Positions 1 to 8,308 of a stretch of 64,000 bases of DNA are shown in pieces (position 1 is the first letter of the stretch; each line of letters begins with the position of its first letter). Under the pieces are notes generated by a model, which worked only from the letters and a program-made list of their open reading frames with translations, searched no databases and was not told where the DNA came from. The stretch is taken from the NCBI RefSeq assembly GCF_031127875.1, contig NZ_JARXIA010000018.1, positions 96,970 to 160,969 on the forward strand. The letters are read 5' to 3'. Source of the stretch: Pelagicoccus sp. SDUM812005. Its GTDB lineage: Bacteria; Verrucomicrobiota; Verrucomicrobiia; Opitutales; Opitutaceae. The position numbers were made by a program, and so were the translations under genes.

Positions 1-73
1 AGATGGAGCCGCCGAAGAAGAGGGCGACCATGAGGAGGCCCCAGCCTTGGTTGAGTAGATCGGAAAAGTTCAT
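1..73 (-). CDS. rseP: RseP-type site-2 metalloprotease, N-terminal fragment
   Basis: Only the first 24 codons lie in the window, starting at the ATG whose complement is at 71-73 and running off the left edge. The visible peptide begins MNFSDLLNQGWGLLMVALFF and continues into GGSI, a hydrophobic segment of the kind that precedes the HExxH zinc motif of RIP metalloproteases. The motif itself is outside the window. The assignment rests mainly on position: the gene follows dxr on the same strand after 98 bp, and uppS-cdsA-dxr-rseP is a widely conserved bacterial order. RseP enzymes cleave anti-sigma factors and signal-peptide remnants within the inner membrane. Confidence 0.5.
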   Translation of the reverse strand, partial: MNFSDLLNQGWGLLMVALFFGGSI

Positions 74-171
74 TTGGACGCGGTAGATTGTTTTTTAACC
101 ACAAAAAGCGCAAAAGTCACTGAGGGTCGCAGGTGTTGCGGGAGCTTTGTGGCTGCTTTGGCTTTAGGTTC

Positions 172-1356
172 TCAAATTTTTTGGACGAAGTTGGCGGCGT
201 TTTGCCGGGCGAGCTGGTCGTAGTGGAGGACTTCGTCGAGGGAGCTTGGTTCTACGTTTTCGATGGAATCGAGGGTTTTTTCGATGATGGCGGCGATTTC
301 AACGAATTTTAGCTTCCCTGAGACGAAGGCTTCGACGGCGACTTCGTTCGCGGCGTTGAAGATGCCGTTGGCGACGCCGCAGGCTTCCATGGCCTGGCGG
401 GCGAGGGCGAGGCAGGGGTAGCGTTGGAGGTCGGGGGCGTGGAAGTCGAGCTGCATGGCTTGGCTGAAGTCGAGGGGGGCGACGACGCCTGCACCGCGGT
501 CGGGGTAGAGGAGGCAGTGCTGGATGGCGAAGGTCATGTCGGGGGGGCAGAGCTGGGCGAGGACGGAGCCGTCGACGTACTGGACCATGGAGTGCACGAT
601 GCTTTGGGGGTGGATGACGGCTTGCACTTGCTCGGCGCGCATGCCGAAGAGCCAGCGGGCTTCGATCATCTCGAGGCCTTTGTTGGCCATGGTGGCGGCG
701 TCGATGGTGACCTTGGGGCCCATGTCCCAGTTGGGGTGCTGGAGGGCTTGCTCGAGGGTGACGTGCTTGAGTTGCTCGACGGGGAGGTCGCGGAAGGAGC
801 CGCCGGAGGCGGTGAGGATGAGCTTGTCGACGTGCTGGGTGCTGCGCTGCGAGTCGCTGCGCTCGCTCGGCGGGTTGGGGTTGAGGCACTGGAAGATGGC
901 GTTGTGCTCGGAGTCGACGGGGAGGATGAGGGAGCCGGACTTTTGGGCGGCTTGCATGATGAACTTGCCGGCCAGCACGAGGATTTCCTTGGAGGCGACG
1001 GCGAGGGTCTTGCCTGCCTCGATGGCGCGGAGAGCGGGCAGGAGGCCGTGGGTGCCGACCACGGCGACGAGGGTGGTGTCGGCTGCGGGGAGGGCGGCGA
1101 GCTCCTCGAGTCCGGCGAGTCCGCAGTGGAGCTGGGTGGTGACGGGGAAGGCGGTGCCGGCTTTGGCGGTGGCGTAGGCGCTTTCGTCGAAGATGCCGAC
1201 ATGGGGGACGCCGAATTCGTAGGCGATTTGGGCGAGCTTCTCGATGTTTTGGTTGGCGGCGATTCCGACGAGATTGAGGCGGTCGCGGTGTTTGCGGATG
1301 ACTTTGAGAGTGCTCTCGCCGATGGATCCGGTGGCTCCGAGGAGGACGATGTTCAT
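172..1356 (-). CDS. dxr: 1-deoxy-D-xylulose 5-phosphate reductoisomerase
   Basis: Second step of the non-mevalonate (MEP) isoprenoid pathway: NADPH-dependent rearrangement and reduction of DXP to MEP in the cytosol. The 394-aa product opens with the NADPH-binding loop LGATGSIGESTL. It carries the family blocks VASKEILVLAG, PVDSEHNAIFQCL and LTASGGSFRDLP, then MGPKVTIDAATMANKGLEMIEA, which covers the metal and substrate site. Length is normal for the family. One oddity is a short Ser/Arg-rich insertion (SERSDSQRST) between the SEHNAIFQ and LTASGG blocks. It lies 107 bp after cdsA on the same strand and is followed by the rseP fragment. The start is an ATG directly in front of the Rossmann strand. 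Confidence 0.97.
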   Translation of the reverse strand: MNIVLLGATGSIGESTLKVIRKHRDRLNLVGIAANQNIEKLAQIAYEFGVPHVGIFDESAYATAKAGTAFPVTTQLHCGLAGLEELAALPAADTTLVAVVGTHGLLPALRAIEAGKTLAVASKEILVLAGKFIMQAAQKSGSLILPVDSEHNAIFQCLNPNPPSERSDSQRSTQHVDKLILTASGGSFRDLPVEQLKHVTLEQALQHPNWDMGPKVTIDAATMANKGLEMIEARWLFGMRAEQVQAVIHPQSIVHSMVQYVDGSVLAQLCPPDMTFAIQHCLLYPDRGAGVVAPLDFSQAMQLDFHAPDLQRYPCLALARQAMEACGVANGIFNAANEVAVEAFVSGKLKFVEIAAIIEKTLDSIENVEPSSLDEVLHYDQLARQNAANFVQKI

Positions 1357-1463
1357 GAGGGAAATTGGAAACTTAAGATTGCAAGTTTAAGATCGGAATT
1401 TGCTCCGCCGCTGAGGGGATTTTCAATTTTCGATCTGCAATCTTCAATGGAGTGCGAGGCGCT

Positions 1464-2297
1464 TTACTGGAGCAGTCCGAAGAGTAGGAAGGCGGTGGGG
1501 GAGGTGAGGATGAGGGAGTCGGAGAGGTCGAAGGCTCCGCCGATGCCGGGGATGAAGCGGCCGGAGTCTTTCTCCTTGGCGGCGCGTTTCATCATGCTTT
1601 CGACGAGGTCGGAAACGATGGAAAGGGCTCCGATGGGGAGGGCGATGATCGCGGCCCACTGGGGCTTGAAGAAGTCGGGGAAGTAGTCGCCGGCGAAGTA
1701 GGCGAAGGCGAAGCCGATGCCGACGGAGGTGAGGCAGCCGCCGATGGCGCCTTCCCAGGTTTTGCCGGGGCTGGTGTTGGGGGACATCTTGTGGCGGCCG
1801 AAGGCTTTGCCGAAGAGCAGGGCCCCGACGTCGCAGAACTTGGCGGTGGCGATGAGCCAGAGGATGAGCATGAGGCCTTCGCCCATGTCGGGGGTGATGG
1901 TGAGCATGCGGGCCATGAAGGTGAGCATGAAGGGGACGTAGATGAGGCCGACGAGGGTGGAGCCGAGGGTCTCGATGCGTTCTTCGACTTCGCGGTGGAC
2001 GAGGATGCGCAGGCAGATAGCGACGATGGTGACGGCGATGATGCTGGCTTGCAGGCCGGGGACGGGGTGGTCGAAGGCTTTCTCTATATAGAAGGGGCCT
2101 AGGATCATGAAGGTGCCGAGGCTGGAGCCGAGGGACTTGAAGGGGCGGCGGCCCATCTTTTCCATGAGGCCGTAGAGTTCCCACTGGGTGCCGAAGCTGA
2201 TCATGGCGATGAGCCAGACGGCGGCTTCGGGGGTGTAGCTGACGGAGCCGATGATGATGGCCCAGAGGAGGATAGTGCTGAAAATGCGTTTTGCCAC
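1464..2297 (-). CDS. cdsA: Phosphatidate cytidylyltransferase
   Basis: Integral membrane enzyme that makes CDP-diacylglycerol from phosphatidic acid and CTP, the branch point of phospholipid synthesis. The open frame extends upstream, but the family homology starts at a GTG (2297) encoding VAKRIFSTILLWAII, 17 bp after the uppS stop, so this start was chosen (277 aa). Several hydrophobic segments are visible. The C-terminal half carries the CDS signature: SPGKTWEGAIGG, then PIGALSIVSDLVESMMKRAAKEKDSG with its acidic and lysine residues, and the closing glycine-rich GRFIPGIGGAFDLSDSL. It probably forms one transcript with uppS and dxr. Confidence 0.93.
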   Translation of the reverse strand: MAKRIFSTILLWAIIIGSVSYTPEAAVWLIAMISFGTQWELYGLMEKMGRRPFKSLGSSLGTFMILGPFYIEKAFDHPVPGLQASIIAVTIVAICLRILVHREVEERIETLGSTLVGLIYVPFMLTFMARMLTITPDMGEGLMLILWLIATAKFCDVGALLFGKAFGRHKMSPNTSPGKTWEGAIGGCLTSVGIGFAFAYFAGDYFPDFFKPQWAAIIALPIGALSIVSDLVESMMKRAAKEKDSGRFIPGIGGAFDLSDSLILTSPTAFLLFGLLQ

Positions 2298-2314
2298 GTT
2301 TGGGGGTGTGGGGG

Positions 2315-3073
2315 TTATGCTGAAGGCTGGAGTGGGGTGGCGGCGATTTGTTCGCCGGTCTTGCCGAAGCGGCGCTCGCGGTTGCGGTAGCAGGCGAGGG
2401 CTTTCTGGAGCTGTTCCTTGCCGAAGTCGGGCCAGAGGGTTTCGGTGAAGTAGAATTCGGCGTAGGCGGATTGCATGAGCAGGAAGTTGCTGATGCGGGT
2501 TTCGCCGGAGGTGCGGATGATGAGGTCGGGGTCGGGCAGTTCCGCGGTGTAGAGGTGTTGGGAGAAGTCTTCCCAAGCGGTGGTGTCGGCGGCGACCTTC
2601 CCGGCGGCGACGGCTTGAGCGAAGGCTTTGGCGGCGTCGAGGACTTCGTTGCGCGAGGAGTAGTTGAGGGCGAGGGTGAGGTGCCAGTCGTCGAATTCCT
2701 TGGTGGCGTCGATGGCTTTTTGCAGGGCTTTGCGGGCGCTGGCGGGGAGCTCGTCGATGCGGCCGATGGCGTGGAGGCGGACCTTCTTTTTGACGAGGGT
2801 CTTGGTTTCGCGGGAGAGGAAGAGCTCGAGGAGCTCCATGAGGGCGCGGACCTCGAAGTCGGGGCGATTCCAGTTTTCGGCGGAGAAGGCGTAGAGGGTG
2901 AGGTAGCGGATGCCGAGCTCCTGGCAGGCGTCGATGATGGCGCGGGTGGCCTTGGCGCCTTCCTTGTGCCCGCGGGGACGGGAATGTCCGCGTTGCTTGG
3001 CCCAGCGGCCGTTGCCGTCCATGATGATGCCGATGTGCTGTGGATTTGGTTTTTCTGTGGATTCGCCGTTCAT
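2315..3073 (-). CDS. uppS: Isoprenyl transferase (undecaprenyl diphosphate synthase)
   Basis: Cis-prenyltransferase that elongates farnesyl diphosphate with isopentenyl diphosphate to the C55 carrier used for peptidoglycan and O-antigen. The 252-aa protein has the diagnostic N-terminal motif HIGIIMDGNGRWAKQRG (catalytic Asp in MDGNGRW), the LTLYAFSAENWNRP block, the mid-protein ALNYSSRNEV block and the C-terminal RTSGETRISNFLLMQSAYAE segment. It is the first gene of the uppS-cdsA-dxr-rseP series, with a 17-bp gap to cdsA. Upstream it is divergent from the gene at 3252. Confidence 0.96.
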   Translation of the reverse strand: MNGESTEKPNPQHIGIIMDGNGRWAKQRGHSRPRGHKEGAKATRAIIDACQELGIRYLTLYAFSAENWNRPDFEVRALMELLELFLSRETKTLVKKKVRLHAIGRIDELPASARKALQKAIDATKEFDDWHLTLALNYSSRNEVLDAAKAFAQAVAAGKVAADTTAWEDFSQHLYTAELPDPDLIIRTSGETRISNFLLMQSAYAEFYFTETLWPDFGKEQLQKALACYRNRERRFGKTGEQIAATPLQPSA

Positions 3074-3251
3074 TCCTTAGCTGGTGGGAAGAATAGCGGC
3101 GAGGATCGAATGGGCCTTGTGCTTTGGCAAGGCGTTATTGGGCGGGGCGCGGAGGCCTGCGGATCGGCTTGGGGCGCGTTCCGGTGTAAATCGCGCCCGC
3201 TGTTGCATCTTACTAGCGGCTTGCTACGTATTTGGGGTAGTTCATTGCGCT

Positions 3252-4268
3252 ATGAAGTCTTCGACGATTACCCTATCCGTCCTCCTTGCGGGGGCTTTGG
3301 CCTATGCTGGCTATTTGCAGTCTGAATTGAGCCGCCTGAAAGCGGCGTCTGAACTTGGCGAAGCCGAACCGCCGCAGACGGTAGCGAAAGCGGATCTCGG
3401 GGAGGAGGCGGAGCCGGACGTGGCTTTGAGCGCTGCGGCGGGTCGGACCGGGACGGTGGAAGCTCCGGTGGAAGCGGAGGGGGCTCCGCCGAGGGAGTCC
3501 CGGGAAGCGCGCCGGGCGGAGCGCTTGAAGCAGATGTTGTCGGCCTTCGAGGATCCGGAGATGCGGGTCGACATGATCGAGCGGCAGATGAATCGGGTGG
3601 ACGCTCGCTACGCGGACTTTTTCAAGTCCTTGGATTTGAGTCCTGACGAATTGGATACCTTGAGGACGCTTATGGCCGAAGAGGGCGTGGTGGGCTGGGA
3701 GATGCGCATGCGGACCTTTGGGGCTGACTCGGAGGAAGCTCGGGCGGAAGCGGAGCAGGCCCGCGAGCTGCAGCGGGAGTTGATTCGGGACCAGATCGCG
3801 GCGCTTCTGGGCGAGGACAATGCGGCGGCCTTGCAGGACTATTCGGAAACCTTGCCGTATCGGGGAGAGGTGGAGTCGCTGGCTTCGAGCCTGAGCTTTA
3901 CGGATTCGCCTTTGAGCGAGGGACAGAGCGAGGCTTTGGTGGTGGCGATCCGTGACGTGTCGAAGTCCTACGAATACTCGGTGGACCTTTCCGAGTTGCG
4001 CGGTCGGGAGGCGGCGAACCTGAAATCGTCCGATATCGAGACGTTTTTCAACGAGCGGGCCGAGCGCGACGAACTGGTTTTGCAGGCGGCCTCGGAGAGC
4101 TTGAACGATGCTCAATTGGCGGCCTACGCGGAGCGTCAGCTCGCGGAGCGGGAACGGGATCGGCGGCAGATGGAATTCATGCTGCAGAATCCGGGCAGCT
4201 TCGACCGGGGCGGTCCGCGAGGCGGGGGCCAACGCGGCGGCGGTCAACGGGGCGGCGGCTCGCGCTAG
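3252..4268 (+). CDS. Membrane-anchored hypothetical protein with Gly/Arg-rich tail
   Basis: Not recognised. The frame is open from 3084, but codons before 3252 look non-coding and the ATG at 3252 begins a clean signal-anchor (MKSSTITLSVLLAGALAYAG), giving 338 aa. After the anchor comes an Ala/Glu-rich, low-complexity linker. A largely helical, highly charged region follows (LKQMLSAFEDPEMRVDMIER onward), reminiscent of coiled-coil envelope proteins. The last 25 residues are a tract of repeated R-G-G-G-Q units ending GGGSR, of a type seen in nucleic-acid-binding or phase-separating tails. It is monocistronic and ends before a strong bidirectional terminator shared with the convergent VPDTG-CTERM gene. 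Confidence 0.75.
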   Translation: MKSSTITLSVLLAGALAYAGYLQSELSRLKAASELGEAEPPQTVAKADLGEEAEPDVALSAAAGRTGTVEAPVEAEGAPPRESREARRAERLKQMLSAFEDPEMRVDMIERQMNRVDARYADFFKSLDLSPDELDTLRTLMAEEGVVGWEMRMRTFGADSEEARAEAEQARELQRELIRDQIAALLGEDNAAALQDYSETLPYRGEVESLASSLSFTDSPLSEGQSEALVVAIRDVSKSYEYSVDLSELRGREAANLKSSDIETFFNERAERDELVLQAASESLNDAQLAAYAERQLAERERDRRQMEFMLQNPGSFDRGGPRGGGQRGGGQRGGGSR

Positions 4269-4330
4269 CTAGCGGGCAACGGCCCGGGGGCGGCGTCCCA
4301 GGTTTTGGGGCAACGCGACACTTTGAAACG

Positions 4331-4365
4331 AAAACAGCCGACTCCTGGAGGAGTCGGCTGTTTTT
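4331..4365. terminator. Bidirectional rho-independent terminator
   Basis: A perfect 11-bp stem (CAGCCGACTCC / GGAGTCGGCTG, 4335-4345 and 4350-4360) with a TGGA loop is flanked by AAAA on the left and TTTTT on the right. It therefore works in both directions, between the convergent genes ending at 4268 (+) and 4399 (-). Confidence 0.93.
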
Positions 4366-4398
4366 GTTGTGGGGTAAGTCCTTTGAAAGGGGAGCAGC

Positions 4399-5085
4399 TT
4401 AGTTCTTGCGGCGGCGGAGGGCGAGGAGTCCGGCGGTGGCGAATCCGAGCAGGGCGAGGGTCGATCCGGTGTCGGGCACGGGCATGTAGACGAGCTGGTC
4501 TTGGTGCTGGTTTTGGCCGTTGTTGCTGGTGAGGTTCATGACCTTGACGTTTTGGCCGGTGTAGTCGGACTTAACTTCGGACCAGTCGGTGGTGGAGAAG
4601 CCGAGGGTGCTGGCGGCGAGGCTGACGAGGTTTTGGGCGCTGGATCCGATGTCGCTCCAGTTGAGTTCGTCTTCGAGGAACCAGATGGCGTTTTGCAGGT
4701 TCAGGGGCGTGAAGCCGGAGGCGAAGAAGTTGCCGACTGCGTATTGCTCGTAGAGCCAGCCGGTGCCTTCGGAAATGATGTCCTTGCCGTTGACGGCTCC
4801 GTTGCGTCCGCCGGAGATGGCTCCGTCGTTGAGCACGACGTCGTAGGTGTGGCCTGGGTTGAAGTATTCGTTCTTCTCGATGCAGAAGGTGCCGAACCAG
4901 GTGCCGTCGGTGGACTTGCCGAGGGCGTAGTTGTCGAGCACGCTCTCGAAGGCTCCGCTAGGGTCGGCGCGGTAGTAGCCGATGTCGCTGCCGTTGGTGT
5001 TGCCCATCTTGATCTGGATGGCGGAGGCGCTGGCGGCGAAGGAGAGAATTGCGATAGAAGCGAGGAGTGTTTTTTTGATGCTCAT
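4399..5085 (-). CDS. VPDTG-CTERM (VPDSG-CTERM class) exported protein
   Basis: Exported 228-aa protein with an N-terminal signal peptide (MSIKKTLLASIAILSFAASA, cleavage near SASA-IQ). The C-terminus is a tripartite sorting signal: VPDTGST, a hydrophobic helix LALLGFATAGLLAL, and a basic tail RRRKN. This matches the VPDSG-CTERM variant of PEP-CTERM signals known from Verrucomicrobia, which are thought to be processed by an exosortase at the inner membrane. No exosortase gene is in this window. The central part (IQIKMGNTNGSDIGYYRADP onward) is of unknown function. It seems to be a single gene, with its own upstream region after pyrC. Confidence 0.88.
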   Translation of the reverse strand: MSIKKTLLASIAILSFAASASAIQIKMGNTNGSDIGYYRADPSGAFESVLDNYALGKSTDGTWFGTFCIEKNEYFNPGHTYDVVLNDGAISGGRNGAVNGKDIISEGTGWLYEQYAVGNFFASGFTPLNLQNAIWFLEDELNWSDIGSSAQNLVSLAASTLGFSTTDWSEVKSDYTGQNVKVMNLTSNNGQNQHQDQLVYMPVPDTGSTLALLGFATAGLLALRRRKN

Positions 5086-5303
5086 GTTTGGACTTTTCCT
5101 GTTTGGGTTGAAGTCCGAGCATGCTAACAGATTCTTTACATTCGCGCTATCGGGCAGGGGGCGGATTGGCGGCTAGGGGCGAGGAGTGAGCTGGAGCGCG
5201 CCGCTCTTAGGGCGCAGCACTCATGGGGCGGTAGGCGCTTGCTATAGGCGCAGCGGCGTCCTCCGTTGCTCGCACGCGGGAGGGGAAGCCGCTTTGTTTG
5301 CGT

Positions 5304-6602
5304 TCAGTCGGCGAGGATTTTTTGGCCGTCGAAGACGAGCTTGCCGGCGACGAGGGTCTTTTTGACTTTGCCTTTGAGTTCGCGGCCGATCCAGGGGGAG
5401 TTGCTGGACTTGCTGAAGAATTTCTTGTTCTGCGGAGTCCACGTCTCTTCTGGGTCGAAGAGGGTGACGTCGGCGTCGGCGCCTTCGCTGAGGGTGCCTT
5501 TGTCGAGCTTGAGAATTTCGGCGGGGCGGCTGGTGAGGAGGCTGAGGGTGCCGAGCAGGGAGAGGCGTTCGCTGTGGTAGAGCTGGGCGAGGCTGACGGA
5601 GAGGGCGGTTTCGAGGCCGATGACGCCGAAGGGGGCGTAGTCGAATTCGACGTCTTTCTCGTAGTCGGTGTGGGGGGCGTGGCCGGTGGCGATGCAGTCG
5701 ATGGTGCCGTCCTCGAGGGCTTCGAGGAGGGCGATGCGGTCTTCCTCCTCGCGCAGGGGCGGGTTCATCTTGAAGTTGGTGTTGAAGCTTTCCACTTCGG
5801 AGTCGGTGAGGGCGAGGTGGTGGGGGGTGACTTCGGCGGTGATGTTGATGCCGCGGGATTTGGCGCGGCGGATGATGTCGACGGCGGACTTGGAGCTGAT
5901 GTGCTGCAGGTGGATATGGGCGCCGGTGTGGGTGGAGAGGCTGACGTCGCGGGCGACGATGATATCTTCGGCGGCTTTGTGAAGTCCACGTAGTCCTAGT
6001 TTCGTGGATACGAAGCCTTCGTTCATGACGCCGTCGGCGGAGAGTGAGTAGTCTTGGCAGTGGTCGATGACGGGGATGTCGAACATGTGGGCGTACTGGA
6101 GGGCGCGGCGCATGAGGCCGGCGTTTTGCACGCATTTGCCGCCGTCGGAGATGGCGACGATGCCCATGCGGGAGAGGGATCCGGTGGGGGCGAGGGCTTC
6201 GCCGGCGCGGCCGACGGTGATGGTGCCGGTGGGGAAGACGTTGACGACGCCTTCCTTGTCTACGATGTCCTTGATGAGCTGGACGGTGCCGGCGTTGTCG
6301 ACGGCGGGGGAGGTATTGGGCATGCAGACGACGGAGGTGAAGCCGCCGGCGGCTGCGGCCGAGGTGCCGGAGCGGATGGTTTCCTTGTGCTTTTGGCCGG
6401 GCACGCGGAAGTGCACGTGCAGGTCTACGAGCCCGGGGCTGACGACCAGTCCGGTAGCGTCGATGGTGTCGGCCGTATCCAGGATTTCCTTACTGGGCTT
6501 GGCGGCGATTTTCCCGTCGACGATGTAGAGGTCTCCGATTTCGTCGCGCTTGTTCTTGGGGTCGATGATGCGGCCGTTTTTGATGATGGTGGCGGAAGGC
6601 AT
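5304..6602 (-). CDS. pyrC: Dihydroorotase
   Basis: Third step of de novo pyrimidine synthesis: reversible cyclisation of N-carbamoyl-aspartate to dihydroorotate. The upstream extension of the frame is discarded because homology begins at the ATG at 6602 (MPSATIIKNGRIIDPKNK), giving 432 aa, normal for class I dihydroorotases. Visible zinc-site motifs are GLVDLHVHFRVPGQKHKETI, the central VIDHCQDYSL and TAEVTPHHLAL. The catalytic aspartate region is CIATGHAPHTDYEK. The end of the amidohydrolase barrel has LDKGTLSEGADADVTLFDP. It follows pyrB after 46 bp and is the last gene of the pyrR-pyrB-pyrC operon. Confidence 0.96.
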   Translation of the reverse strand: MPSATIIKNGRIIDPKNKRDEIGDLYIVDGKIAAKPSKEILDTADTIDATGLVVSPGLVDLHVHFRVPGQKHKETIRSGTSAAAAGGFTSVVCMPNTSPAVDNAGTVQLIKDIVDKEGVVNVFPTGTITVGRAGEALAPTGSLSRMGIVAISDGGKCVQNAGLMRRALQYAHMFDIPVIDHCQDYSLSADGVMNEGFVSTKLGLRGLHKAAEDIIVARDVSLSTHTGAHIHLQHISSKSAVDIIRRAKSRGINITAEVTPHHLALTDSEVESFNTNFKMNPPLREEEDRIALLEALEDGTIDCIATGHAPHTDYEKDVEFDYAPFGVIGLETALSVSLAQLYHSERLSLLGTLSLLTSRPAEILKLDKGTLSEGADADVTLFDPEETWTPQNKKFFSKSSNSPWIGRELKGKVKKTLVAGKLVFDGQKILAD

Positions 6603-6648
6603 TTGGAAAGTGTGACTGTTGAGATCTAGGTCGTGAAGCGGCGGGGCG

Positions 6649-7587
6649 CTAGGCGATGGCGGCTTCGGCGGAGCCTCCGGAGCAGAGGTAGAGGGCGGCC
6701 ATGCGGACGGCGAGGCCGTTGGTGACTTGTTCGAGGATGACGGATTGGGAGGAGTCGGCGAGGTCGGAGTCGATCTCGACGCCGCGGTTGATGGGGCCGG
6801 GGTGCATGATGATGGCGTCTTTCTTGAGCCAGGAGAAGCGGTCGGCGTTGAGGCCGAACATGCTGGTGTATTCGTTGAGAGAGGGGAAGGCGGAGGCGTT
6901 TTGGCGTTCGTGCTGTATCCGCAGGAGCATGACGGCATCCTTGTCGGCGAGGGCGGACTTGAGGTCGTGGGAGACCTTTACGCCGAGGCGCTCGAACTCG
7001 CGGGGGACGAGGGTGGAGGGGCCGACGAGGGTGACTTCGGCGCCGAGTTTGTTCAGGGCCCAGATGTTGGAGCGGGCGACGCGGGAGTAGAGGATGTCGC
7101 CGAGGATGGCGATTTTGCGGCCGCGTAGGTCTCCCCATTTTTCGCGTAGGGTGAAGCAGTCGAGCAGGGCTTGGGTGGGGTGCTCGTGGGCGCCATCGCC
7201 GGCGTTGAGGACGGGGATATCGAGGATTTTGGCGATGTATCCGGCGGAGCCGGGGGCGGAGTGGCGGATGATGATGATGTCGGCGGCGAGGGCGCGGATG
7301 TTTTCGACGGTGTCGCGCAGGGTTTCGCCTTTAGCGGTGCTGGAGGTCTTCATGTCCAGCGAGGTGACGTCGGCGGAGAGGCGCTTGGCGGCCATCTCGA
7401 AGGCGACGCGGGTGCGGGTGGAGTTTTCGAAGAAGAGGTTGACGACGTTCTTGCCGCGCAGGGCGGGGGTCTTGGCGGTTTTGCGGCCGAGGACTTTTTT
7501 GAAGGCGTCTGCGGTTTCGAAGAGGGTGTTGATCTCGCTGGCGGAGAGTTCTTCGATGGAGATGAGGTCTTTGCGGTTCCAGGACAC
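6649..7587 (-). CDS. pyrB: Aspartate carbamoyltransferase catalytic chain
   Basis: Condenses carbamoyl phosphate with aspartate, the committed pyrimidine step. The 312-aa chain starts at a GTG (7587) and contains the carbamoyl-phosphate loop FENSTRTRVAFEMA, the HPTQALLD motif, and the aspartate-binding MLLRIQHERQN and MHPGPINRGVEID blocks. No regulatory chain (pyrI) is adjacent, so the enzyme is probably the unregulated trimeric type used with PyrR-based control. It sits between pyrR (49 bp upstream) and pyrC (46 bp downstream). Confidence 0.97.
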   Translation of the reverse strand: MSWNRKDLISIEELSASEINTLFETADAFKKVLGRKTAKTPALRGKNVVNLFFENSTRTRVAFEMAAKRLSADVTSLDMKTSSTAKGETLRDTVENIRALAADIIIIRHSAPGSAGYIAKILDIPVLNAGDGAHEHPTQALLDCFTLREKWGDLRGRKIAILGDILYSRVARSNIWALNKLGAEVTLVGPSTLVPREFERLGVKVSHDLKSALADKDAVMLLRIQHERQNASAFPSLNEYTSMFGLNADRFSWLKKDAIIMHPGPINRGVEIDSDLADSSQSVILEQVTNGLAVRMAALYLCSGGSAEAAIA

Positions 7588-7636
7588 GGGTGGAAGTGGT
7601 GAGTGGTGAGGCGTGAGTGGTGATGGAGCGAGGCGC

Positions 7637-8173
7637 TTAGGGTTCGATGATTTCGATCTTGGAGCTTCGCGGGTTTGCGGGGTCGAGGGTGACTTCGACC
7701 TTTTGCTCGGGGGTGGTGTCTTCGACGATGCCGGTGTAGTTGGCGGCTATGGGAAGACGGCGGTTTCCGCGGTCGACGAGGACGGCGAGCTCGACTTGGT
7801 AGGGGCGCCCGATGGTGAGGACCTCGGCGATGGCGGCTCGCACGGTGCGGCCGGAGAAGAGCACGTCGTCGACGAGGATGATGGTGGAGTCTTCGGGGTC
7901 GGTGGCCATCTGGGTGGCTTGGACGTCCTTGGTGATGGGGTGCTGGCCGATGTCGTCGCGGTGGAAGGAGATGTCGATGACGGCTTTGGGGATGGAGCTG
8001 CCGAGGCGTTGGGAGAGGGCGGTCTCGAGGAGGCTGCAGAGGGGGATGCCTCCGTTGGCGATGCCTGCGAGCACGAGGTTGTCGGGCTTGGGGTGGGCAG
8101 CTGCGATGGCGTCGGCCATGGAATCGATGGCCGCGGCTATTTCTGCGGATTCAATAGTCTTTTTGACGAGCAC
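7637..8173 (-). CDS. pyrR: Bifunctional pyr-operon regulator / uracil phosphoribosyltransferase
   Basis: PyrR binds pyr mRNA in response to UMP in many bacteria and also has uracil phosphoribosyltransferase activity. The 178-aa product carries the PRPP-binding signature STIILVDDVLFSGRTVRAA and the RPYQVELAVLVDRGNRRLPI block typical of PyrR. The frame begins at GTG (8173), encoding VLVKKTIESAE. It is the first gene of the pyrR-pyrB-pyrC operon, so autoregulation is expected. However, I could not identify a PyrR-binding anti-antiterminator or attenuator in the 135-bp leader (8174-8308), so translational control or a diverged site remains possible. Confidence 0.95.
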   Translation of the reverse strand: MLVKKTIESAEIAAAIDSMADAIAAAHPKPDNLVLAGIANGGIPLCSLLETALSQRLGSSIPKAVIDISFHRDDIGQHPITKDVQATQMATDPEDSTIILVDDVLFSGRTVRAAIAEVLTIGRPYQVELAVLVDRGNRRLPIAANYTGIVEDTTPEQKVEVTLDPANPRSSKIEIIEP

Positions 8174-8308
8174 GCTGCCACTTAGGATAAGAGGCTTGGC
8201 GGGGTAAAGCGGGAAATGGGGGAATGTGCGGGAGAAGCTTTTCGGCGAGGCGGGCGGCGAGGCCGGGCAGGGGGCGATCGTGTTTTAGGAAGGAGGGGAG
8301 GGAGGAAT

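Noticed and set aside
424..1686. 420-aa open frame on the + strand opposite dxr and cdsA
   Set aside because: It is the antisense shadow of dxr and cdsA caused by GC-rich codon bias; its protein is low-complexity Gly/Asp/Glu/Val and matches nothing.
8174..8308. PyrR attenuator in the pyrR leader
   Set aside because: No PyrR-binding loop or terminator/antiterminator pair could be seen in the leader, so it was not annotated.
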